Positions 1 to 4,755 of a stretch of 5,871 nt of DNA are shown one piece after another. Source of the DNA: Octadecabacter sp. (GTDB lineage: Bacteria > Pseudomonadota > Alphaproteobacteria > Rhodobacterales > Rhodobacteraceae). The translations under genes were made by a program, and so were the position numbers. The notes below the pieces were generated by a model. The model was not told the origin of the DNA and did no database searches. It was given only the letters and a program-made list of their open reading frames with translations. The DNA lies in NCBI GenBank assembly GCA_018500065.2, contig JAHBAO020000052.1, forward strand, positions 1 through 5,871, given 5' to 3'. The stretch's first letter is position 1. Each line of letters opens with the position of its first letter.

Positions 1-1
1 C

Positions 2-775
2 GATGCGTTGGACGCGCTTGAGGATGGCCAGCAGCGCATCTTGGACTTCGGCGTGAGCGACGATGAAGCCTTCGCTGTTGGCCTGGCCTGCGGCGGGCGT
101 ATCAGGATATTGGTAGAACCTGTCGGCGGCGCGATGCCCGTTGCGGTTTTGAAACAGCTTGTTGCCGCGCGTGAGGCGAAAGAGCCTGTTGGATATGTCG
201 TTGATTTAAAATATGAAACGCCAAACCTTGTGGTGGCGGCGGCCTATCCAGAAAGATTTCGCTTGGACCGCTCCGGTGTGGAAGACGATGGACGGACGTT
301 TGTGGCCATTCATAACCCACCCTTGCGAATGATCCTTGTTGGCGGGGTGCATATCGCCCAGCATTTAGCACCGATGGCGCGCGCCTGCGGGTATAGTGTG
401 ACCTTGGTTGACCCGCGCGCGCGTTTTGCGTCACCTGCGCGCTTTCCGGATGTCACGGTTTTGGACGACTGGCCGGATGTCGCGCTTGAACAGCTGGGTC
501 TGGATGCCCGCACCGCCGTTGTCACCCTGACCCATGATCCGAAACTGGACGATCCTGCGATAATGACCGCCTTGCGCTCGGACGTGTTCTACCTCGGCTG
601 TTTGGGGTCCAAACGCACCCACGCCAAGCGGGTGGCACGTTTACAAGACGCAGGCTTTGGCGATGAAGTCGAACGGATCAATGCACCTGTCGGCTTGGAT
701 ATTGGCGGGCGCTCTGTGGCTGAAATCGCCGTGAGCATCATCGCGCAAGTGACGCAGGTGTTGCGTCAGGGGTAG
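2..775 (+). CDS. XdhC/CoxI family molybdoenzyme maturation protein (5' truncated by window edge)
   Basis: The reading frame is open from base 2 to a TAG at 773-775, so the true start lies left of the window; the TTG at 8 is only the first possible start in view. About 257 residues are visible. The tail of the N-terminal XdhC_CoxI domain is seen as a Cys-Gly-Gly motif followed by IRILVEPVG near residue 30. A C-terminal Rossmann-type XdhC_C domain follows, opening with MILVGGVHIAQHLAPMA and continuing to VTLVDPRARFA, LGSKRTHAKRVARL and the family-typical APVGLDIGGRSVAEIAVSI near the end. Members of this family bind molybdenum cofactor and help deliver it, sulfurated, to xanthine dehydrogenase or CO-dehydrogenase-type hydroxylases in the cytoplasm. 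Which enzyme this one serves cannot be told, because its upstream neighbours are missing. It is convergent with infC, with 76 nt between the stop codons. The family call is strong; the exact subgroup (XdhC or CoxI-like) is open. Confidence 0.88.
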   Translation, partial: DALDALEDGQQRILDFGVSDDEAFAVGLACGGRIRILVEPVGGAMPVAVLKQLVAAREAKEPVGYVVDLKYETPNLVVAAAYPERFRLDRSGVEDDGRTFVAIHNPPLRMILVGGVHIAQHLAPMARACGYSVTLVDPRARFASPARFPDVTVLDDWPDVALEQLGLDARTAVVTLTHDPKLDDPAIMTALRSDVFYLGCLGSKRTHAKRVARLQDAGFGDEVERINAPVGLDIGGRSVAEIAVSIIAQVTQVLRQG

Positions 776-791
776 CTTGCTATCTGTTTTC

Positions 792-825
792 AAAAGAAAA
801 AGCGCCACACAGTTAAGTGCGACGC
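792..825 (-). terminator. Rho-independent terminator of infC
   Basis: Read on the - strand, GCGTCGCAC (825-817) pairs with GTGTGGCGC (810-802) around a 6-nt loop. This gives nine pairs, two of them G-U. A T-rich run, TTTTTCTTTT (801-792), follows at once. It lies 27 nt past the infC stop. On the + strand the hairpin is followed by no T-tract, so it is not a good terminator for the xdhC-like gene. Confidence 0.8.
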
Positions 826-851
826 CTTCAAATTCTATCAGTTCTAATTGA

Positions 852-1400
852 TTATTTCTGCGGCAATGGCCCGATGATCATGACCATCTGGCGGCCTTCC
901 ATTTTCGGGAAGTTTTCAATCTTGCCGTGCTCTTTGGTGTCTTCAGCGACACGTTCCAGCAGCTCACGTCCAAGGTTCTGGTGCGCCATTTCGCGGCCAC
1001 GGAAGCGCAGGGTAACCTTTACCTTGTCGCCATTGTCCAAGAATTTGAACACGTTGCGCATTTTGACGTCGTAGTCATTGGTGTCCGTGTTCGGGCGGAA
1101 CTTGACCTCTTTGATCTCGATGATCTTTTGCTTTTTGCGGGCTTCGGCCTCGCGTTTCTGCGTCTCGTACTTGAACTTGCCGAAATCCATGATCTTACAC
1201 ACAGGCGGTGAGGCGTTCGGAGATATCTCAACCAGATCAAGGCCGGCATCATCTGCCATCTGCATAGCGCGCTCAGGCGTGACAACGCCGGCGTTTTCGC
1301 CATCTGCACCAATTAGGCGGATTTCGGGGGCGCGAATGCGATCGTTTACACGGGGGCCGGTGTCGCGCTGTGGTGGCGCATTATGAGGTCTGCGGGCTAT
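852..1400 (-). CDS. infC: Translation initiation factor IF-3 with an AUA start codon
   Basis: IF-3 binds the 30S subunit, keeps it apart from 50S and proofreads the start codon and initiator tRNA. The N-domain covers roughly residues 13-80 (VNDRIRAPEIRLIG, then LDLVEISPNASPPVCKIMDFGK). A charged Lys/Arg linker runs from about 81 to 95. The C-domain contains IKEVKFRPNTDTNDYD and KVTLRFRGREMAH, and ends near GRQMVMIIGPLPQK. The length from the chosen start is 182 residues, close to the E. coli protein (180). The frame stays open upstream to a GTG at 1628, but that stretch does not resemble IF-3 and fills the divergent promoter region. The first downstream ATG would delete much of the N-domain. 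An AAGGA motif at 1413-1409 sits 8 nt before ATA (1400-1398), exactly where the family N-terminus begins, so AUA is chosen. No rpmI or rplT follows in this window; a terminator does. Confidence 0.93.
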   Translation of the reverse strand: MARRPHNAPPQRDTGPRVNDRIRAPEIRLIGADGENAGVVTPERAMQMADDAGLDLVEISPNASPPVCKIMDFGKFKYETQKREAEARKKQKIIEIKEVKFRPNTDTNDYDVKMRNVFKFLDNGDKVKVTLRFRGREMAHQNLGRELLERVAEDTKEHGKIENFPKMEGRQMVMIIGPLPQK

Positions 1401-1413
1401 TGGACTTGTCCTT
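1398..1413 (-). promoter_or_regulatory. infC ribosome-binding site deciding the AUA start
   Basis: AAGGA at 1413-1409 lies 8 nt upstream of ATA at 1400-1398. No ATG, GTG or TTG exists in this frame near the family N-terminus. In E. coli infC starts with AUU, and IF-3 represses its own translation because it rejects non-standard start codons. An AUA start here would fit the same feedback; that last step is inference. Confidence 0.7.
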
Positions 1414-1437
1414 AAATTGTTTGTCGTACGAGGGGGG

Positions 1438-1466
1438 AAGTTAAACCTGCATAGCGCGCACTTCAA
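1438..1466 (-). promoter_or_regulatory. Possible infC promoter (weak match)
   Basis: On the - strand, TTGAAG (1466-1461) and TAACTT (1443-1438) are separated by 17 nt, which is sigma-70-like spacing. Transcription would start near 1431, leaving a leader of about 30 nt before the AUA start. The -10 match is poor, so this is tentative. In the opposite direction, for the gene at 1629, a TACAAT at 1575-1580 resembles a -10 box, but no convincing -35 is seen at the right distance. Confidence 0.3.
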
Positions 1467-1628
1467 GGCGCAAAACGCGATATTATCAAAGCTGTGCGCG
1501 GTGTTACGCGCAGGCGCATATAGGGGGAGGAATTGCTGCCGCTTCCCGCTTTTCTTTGCACCCGCAGCATGACATACAATCGCCTTAGGTCCAGTTGGGG
1601 CCATGTATTTTTTTAAAGGACGAGACAC

Positions 1629-2618
1629 ATGAGAGGCACGATCGCAATTATCGTTATCGCCGTACTGGGCTTTTTTGGTTACCAGTGGGGCGCGAACGGC
1701 AAAAACCCGATGGACGTATTCACGGGCGCAGCTGAAATGGCTGGCGACGCCGCGACCGGTGCTGCGGACATGGCAGGCGACGTTGTAGAAGGCGCTGCAG
1801 ACATGGCGTCTGACGCGGCCGACGTTGTTGCCGATACTGCTGAAGGCGCAGTTGAAGCGGCTGGTGATGTTGTAGAAGGCGCTGCAGACATGGCGTCTGA
1901 CGCGGCCGACGTTGTTGCCGATACTGCTGAAGGCGCAGTTGAAGCGGCTGGTGACGTTGTAGAAGGCGCTGCAGACTTGGCGTCTGACGCGGCCGATGTT
2001 GTTGCCGATACTGCTGAAGGCGCAGTTGAAGCGGCTGGTGATGTTGTAGAAGGTGCTGCAGACTTGGCGTCTGACGCGGCCGACACGGTTGCTGACACAG
2101 CCGAAGGCGCAGTTGATGCGGCAACAGATGCTGCTTCTGACGTTGCCGAAGGCGCAGCTGATGCTGTTGAAGGCGCTGCAGACGCGGTTGAAGGTGCAGT
2201 TGAGGGCGCGACTGATGAAGCTGCTGAAGCTGCGGCTGCCGCAGAAGAAGAAGCTGCTGCCGCTGCCGCCGCTGCTGAGGAAGAGGCCGCTGCTGCTGCC
2301 GCTGCCGCCGAAGAAGCCGCTGCTGCTGAAGCCGCTGCTGCTGAGGAAGCTGCTGCGGCCGCTGCAGAAGAAGCCGCTGCCGCTGCTGAGGAAACTGCAG
2401 CTGCAGCAACCGAAGCTGCTGAAACTGCAACACCAGACATCGCAACACTTCTGACACCAGAAGGCTTTGACGCTGCTCAGGTTTTGGAACTGGTTCAGTC
2501 TTCCGACCTTGGCGCGATTGCTAAGACACAGCTGGCTGCGCAGGTTGCAGAAGCTGCGGCTGACCCATCCAAGCTGACTGACCTACTTGCTGCGATCAAA
2601 ACAGCGCTTGGCATGTAA
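1629..2618 (+). CDS. Membrane-anchored, acidic, alanine-rich repeat protein of unknown function
   Basis: I do not recognise a named family for this 329-residue protein. The start is supported by AAAGGA (1615-1620), 8 nt before the ATG. Residues 4-19 (TIAIIVIAVLGFFGYQ) form one hydrophobic segment preceded by Arg2, so it is probably an N-terminal membrane anchor or uncleaved signal. Residues 30-49 are a degenerate repeat. Residues 50-165 are four 29-residue repeats built as four heptads plus one residue. Residues 166-196 are shorter related units rich in EGAADAV. Residues 197-266 are almost only Ala and Glu. Residues 268-329 differ: a short helical-looking C-terminal domain (LLTPEGFDAAQVLELV to AAIKTALGM). 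Basic residues are nearly absent (Arg2, Lys25, Lys299, Lys315, Lys324) and there is no Cys, so the protein is strongly acidic. A long helical rod or coiled-coil holding the C-terminal domain away from the membrane is inferred. It is monocistronic, between a divergent infC and a terminator. Confidence 0.85.
   Translation: MRGTIAIIVIAVLGFFGYQWGANGKNPMDVFTGAAEMAGDAATGAADMAGDVVEGAADMASDAADVVADTAEGAVEAAGDVVEGAADMASDAADVVADTAEGAVEAAGDVVEGAADLASDAADVVADTAEGAVEAAGDVVEGAADLASDAADTVADTAEGAVDAATDAASDVAEGAADAVEGAADAVEGAVEGATDEAAEAAAAAEEEAAAAAAAAEEEAAAAAAAAEEAAAAEAAAAEEAAAAAAEEAAAAAEETAAAATEAAETATPDIATLLTPEGFDAAQVLELVQSSDLGAIAKTQLAAQVAEAAADPSKLTDLLAAIKTALGM
1776..2123 (+). repeat. Four direct tandem 87-bp repeats inside the Ala-rich gene
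   Basis: The motif GTTGTAGAAGG recurs at 1782, 1869, 1956 and 2043, exactly 87 bp apart. The units are 1776-1862, 1863-1949, 1950-2036 and 2037-2123. Each keeps the frame and encodes 29 residues starting GDVVEGAAD and ending AEGAVEAA or AEGAVDAA. By eye, units 1 and 2 differ at two bases and units 2 and 3 at three, mostly silent Asp or Gly codon changes plus one Met-to-Leu change. Unit 4 is more diverged. Near-identity at the DNA level points to recent duplication or homogenisation. Confidence 0.92.
2220..2426 (+). repeat. Low-complexity GCN/GAR (Ala/Glu) codon tract
   Basis: This part of the Ala-rich gene encodes about 69 residues of almost pure Ala and Glu. It includes two successive 11-residue units of three Glu and eight Ala, then EEAAAAEAAAA, then shorter EE-plus-Ala units. 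The DNA is an imperfect run of GCT, GCC, GCA, GAA and GAG triplets. Such a composition strongly favours a continuous alpha helix. The triplet runs also open long, meaningless reading frames on both strands. Confidence 0.8.
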
Positions 2619-2638
2619 GCCTAACGGCATATCAAACG

Positions 2639-2669
2639 AAAAGGGCCGCTCAATCGAGCGGCCCTTTTT
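2639..2669. terminator. Bidirectional hairpin terminator between convergent genes
   Basis: A perfect 9-bp stem, GGGCCGCTC (2643-2651) with GAGCGGCCC (2656-2664), closes a 4-nt AATC loop. It is flanked by AAAA (2639-2642) on the left and TTTTT (2665-2669) on the right, so each strand reads a GC-rich hairpin followed by a U-run. It lies 20 nt after the stop of the Ala-rich gene and 19 nt after the fpr stop, so it can serve both. Confidence 0.93.
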
Positions 2670-2688
2670 GTATCTATAGTGTTGAAAC

Positions 2689-3543
2689 TTAATCCAGAAA
2701 TGCTTTCTCAACCACGTAGTGTTGCGGGTTTGAATTGGCCCCCTCAACCAGTCCATATTCCTCAAACATCTCCTTGAGCTCAAGGTTGAACGCCAGGTTG
2801 CCGCAGATCATCGCGCGGTCACTTTCAGGGTTCAGGGGCGGCACGCCAAGGTCTTTGAATGCCTCACCCGAACGCATCAGGTCGGTGATACGGCCCATCT
2901 TCGGGCTCTCTTCGCGGGTGGTGGTCGGGTAGTATTTGATCTTCTTCCAGAAGCCTTCGCCGATGACTTCGTTCAGCAACTCATCGTCTTTTAACGCCTC
3001 AATCAGATCGCGACCATAGGTCAGCTCACCGACTTCGCGGCAGGTGTGGGTAATGATGATCTCGTCGTAGTCTTCATAGGTCTGCGGTTCGCGCAGTAGG
3101 GACGCGAACGGCGCAAAACCTGTGCCCGTTGCAAAGAACCAGATGCGTTTGCCCGGGATCAGCGCGTCATGTACCAATGTGCCAACGGGCTTAGGGCGCA
3201 GGATGATTTCATCACCCACTTTGATGTGCTGCAATTTCGATGTCAGCGGGCCGTCTTGCACCTTGATGGAATAGAATTCCAACTCCTCGTCCCAGCTGGG
3301 GGAGGCAATGGAATAAGCGCGCAACAGCGGTTTCACTTTGCCAGTTTCGGGATGCGGATCACCCGGCAGGCCGATCATCACAAACTCACCCGAGCGGAAC
3401 CGCATGGAAACGGGGCGGGTCATCTTAAAGCTGAACAGGCGGTCAGTGTAGTGCTTTACCTCTGTCACAGTCTGCGCGTCGGGCAGGGCGGGGACGGCTT
3501 TGGTTATTGTGGTTGTATCGGTCACGGGTGTCATTTCTGTCAT
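2689..3543 (-). CDS. fpr: Ferredoxin/flavodoxin-NADP+ reductase (FPR type)
   Basis: This soluble FAD enzyme moves electrons between NADPH and ferredoxin or flavodoxin. The predicted protein has 284 residues, close to the usual bacterial FPR length. The FAD-binding barrel covers about residues 20-125, with RAYSIAS at 75-81 (the RxYS flavin motif), YSIKVQDGPLTSKL and RPKPVGTL. The NADP domain follows, with ATGTGFAPF at 138-146 and CGNLAF at 247-252. The C-terminus VEKAFLD is typical of proteobacterial FPRs. The frame extends to a GTG at 3570, but family proteins begin near MTEMTPVTD, so ATG 3543-3541 is preferred; a second ATG 9 nt later is possible. No clear Shine-Dalgarno precedes either. The gene lies 86 nt downstream of the DUF934 gene on the same strand and ends at a strong terminator. 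It may be the last gene of the sulfur operon or have its own promoter. Confidence 0.93.
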   Translation of the reverse strand: MTEMTPVTDTTTITKAVPALPDAQTVTEVKHYTDRLFSFKMTRPVSMRFRSGEFVMIGLPGDPHPETGKVKPLLRAYSIASPSWDEELEFYSIKVQDGPLTSKLQHIKVGDEIILRPKPVGTLVHDALIPGKRIWFFATGTGFAPFASLLREPQTYEDYDEIIITHTCREVGELTYGRDLIEALKDDELLNEVIGEGFWKKIKYYPTTTREESPKMGRITDLMRSGEAFKDLGVPPLNPESDRAMICGNLAFNLELKEMFEEYGLVEGANSNPQHYVVEKAFLD

Positions 3544-3619
3544 GTGTCTATGGCGCAGGCATATACCCACACCCCTCTGTTACGCTTTGATCTGTGTCAG
3601 TGAAAGGGGCAGCGTTGTC

Positions 3620-3639
3620 GCGCGGGGGGCTAGCCGCGC
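3620..3639 (-). other. GC-rich inverted repeat over the DUF934 stop codon
   Basis: GCGCGG (3620-3625) and CCGCGC (3634-3639) are reverse complements separated by 8 nt that include the TAG stop. Read on the - strand no T-run follows, so it is not a standard terminator. It could slow or partly stop transcription between the sulfur genes and fpr, or protect the mRNA 3' end, but GC-rich chance pairing is equally possible. Confidence 0.3.
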
Positions 3640-4046
3640 AGACGCGCTTGATAATTGTGGGCTTTCCAATCCGCACGGGCCAGCCATTGGGCTTCGGGCT
3701 GACGGGTGGCAAGATCATCAGAAATCTCGACCTCATCAAAGCCAGAGCGCCGCGCCATTGCATATTGATCCGCAATGACATGGCCACGGGCACGCAAACG
3801 GCCCTTGAACCCTAAGCGGCGCAGTTGCGCGGCAATCGTAAAGCCGCGCCCATCTGCGAAAGACGGGAAATCAATGCGGATCATGTCGACCTTTTGCAGG
3901 CAATCCGCCAGATCGTTCGGTTCGGCATCAGACGCCAGATCAAGCGCCACAGCGCTGCAATCATTCGCCGCGCGTTCATCCATCGCGACAAAACCAGGTG
4001 TCCAATCATCCGCGGCAAAGCCGGTGTCGGTTACAATAATGCTCAT
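3630..4046 (-). CDS. DUF934 family protein of the sulfite reduction operon
   Basis: The predicted protein has 138 residues, with no signal peptide or membrane segment. It begins MSIIVTDTGFAADDW and carries the region characteristic of DUF934 (COG3749-like): VDMIRIDFPSFADGRGFTIA at about 65-84, then RRLGFKGRLRARGHVIADQYAMARRSGFDEVEI at about 86-118. These proteins are repeatedly found beside siroheme sulfite reductase genes and are often labelled as probably involved in sulfite reduction; their biochemical role is not settled to my knowledge. There are only two Cys residues (30 and 59), not in a metal-binding pattern. The start is supported by AAGGG within 4058-4054, 7 nt before the ATG. The site overlaps the cysH stop and only 4 nt separate the genes, so translation is probably coupled. 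The longer open frame up to 4187 lies antisense-frame within cysH and is not used. Confidence 0.87.
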   Translation of the reverse strand: MSIIVTDTGFAADDWTPGFVAMDERAANDCSAVALDLASDAEPNDLADCLQKVDMIRIDFPSFADGRGFTIAAQLRRLGFKGRLRARGHVIADQYAMARRSGFDEVEISDDLATRQPEAQWLARADWKAHNYQARLRG

Positions 4047-4050
4047 CGTT

Positions 4051-4755
4051 TTACCCTTTAGCCCCGAAGTGAATGCCACATTCGGTTTTCGTTTGATCAC
4101 GCCAGCGGCCCGAACGCGCGTCTTCGCCGCTTTTGACTTTGGTGGTGCAAGGCGCACAGCCGACAGACGGGTAACCTTTTGCAACAAGTGGATGGCGCGG
4201 CAGATTGTGCGTCTTTATGTAGTCCTGCAAGTCATCGCGGTCCCAATGGGCCAAGGGATTGACCTTAGTGCGCGGCAAACGGCCAAGTGGGCGTTCGATT
4301 TCAAAGAATTCCAGCGCCTGACGATCACCACCTTGGACGCGTTTGCGCCCTGTGATCCAGCCGTCGAACCCTTGCAATGCACGCTGCAACGGCTCGGTTT
4401 TGCGCAGGGCACAGCAGGCGTCTGGATCATGCAGGTGCAGCAGGTTCTCGTTGTCGTCCTCAAACAGTGTTTCGCGTTTGGCACGGATGATGCGCACGTC
4501 TGTTAGGCCAAGTTGGGCCGCAACCTCGCGCTGGTACGCAAGTGTTTCGGCAAACAGCATCTCGGTGTCGATGAACAACACCGGCACGTCACGTTTGATC
4601 TGCGCCGCCATGTGCAACAAAACAACGCTTTCGGCCCCGAATGAGCTGACCAAAGCCATGTTTTCAACGCGGCCCAGTGCATATTCCAGCACGTCAATCG
4701 CATCTTTATCTTTGTAAACGCGGTTAAGCGTTAAAAGGCGTCCATCAAGCGGCAT
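4051..4755 (-). CDS. cysH: Assimilatory adenylylsulfate (APS) reductase, [4Fe-4S] type
   Basis: This enzyme reduces adenylyl sulfate to sulfite with thioredoxin or glutathione-type thiols. In the 234-residue protein the nucleotide-binding P-loop SSFGAES is at 37-43, with LFIDTEMLF at 60-68 and ITGRKRVQGGDR at 134-145. The catalytic tail TECGIH has its Cys at 226. Cys114-Cys115 (DACCALRK) and Cys200-x2-Cys203 (VGCAPCT) form the four-cysteine pattern that binds a 4Fe-4S cluster. That pattern is typical of APS-using bacterial enzymes and absent from the E. coli PAPS reductase. APS is therefore the more likely substrate, although some clustered enzymes accept both. The start is ATG 4755-4753, with AAGGAGG (4768-4762) 6 nt upstream. 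The start overlaps the end of cysI by 11 nt, so the site lies inside cysI codons. The frame stays open to 5034, but that is a shadow of cysI. Confidence 0.93.
   Translation of the reverse strand: MPLDGRLLTLNRVYKDKDAIDVLEYALGRVENMALVSSFGAESVVLLHMAAQIKRDVPVLFIDTEMLFAETLAYQREVAAQLGLTDVRIIRAKRETLFEDDNENLLHLHDPDACCALRKTEPLQRALQGFDGWITGRKRVQGGDRQALEFFEIERPLGRLPRTKVNPLAHWDRDDLQDYIKTHNLPRHPLVAKGYPSVGCAPCTTKVKSGEDARSGRWRDQTKTECGIHFGAKG

Noticed and set aside
1401..1628. N-terminal extension of the IF-3 frame to a GTG at 1628
   Set aside because: The 76 extra residues do not look like IF-3, cover the whole divergent promoter region and abut the start of the opposite gene; the family N-terminus and ribosome-binding site fit 1400.
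1603..1632. Nine-codon leader ORF ending in an ATGA overlap with the Ala-rich gene start
   Set aside because: There is no well-placed ribosome-binding site, and the main gene has its own AAAGGA; the overlap is probably chance.
1776..2123. CRISPR-like or mobile repeat array
   Set aside because: The 87-bp units are directly contiguous with no spacers, keep the reading frame and encode protein repeats; there are no cas genes or transposase.
1679..2457. Long - strand open frames (253 and 245 residues) opposite the Ala-rich gene, and a + strand one at 2053-2454
   Set aside because: They are products of the GCN/GAR triplet repeats: their translations are runs of Ser/Ala or Gln/Leu/Arg, and the sense frame has a proper ribosome-binding site, anchor and terminator.
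3775..4506. 243-residue + strand open frame across the DUF934 gene and cysH
   Set aside because: It is antisense to two recognised genes and has no recognisable domain; it is a shadow of GC-rich coding sequence.
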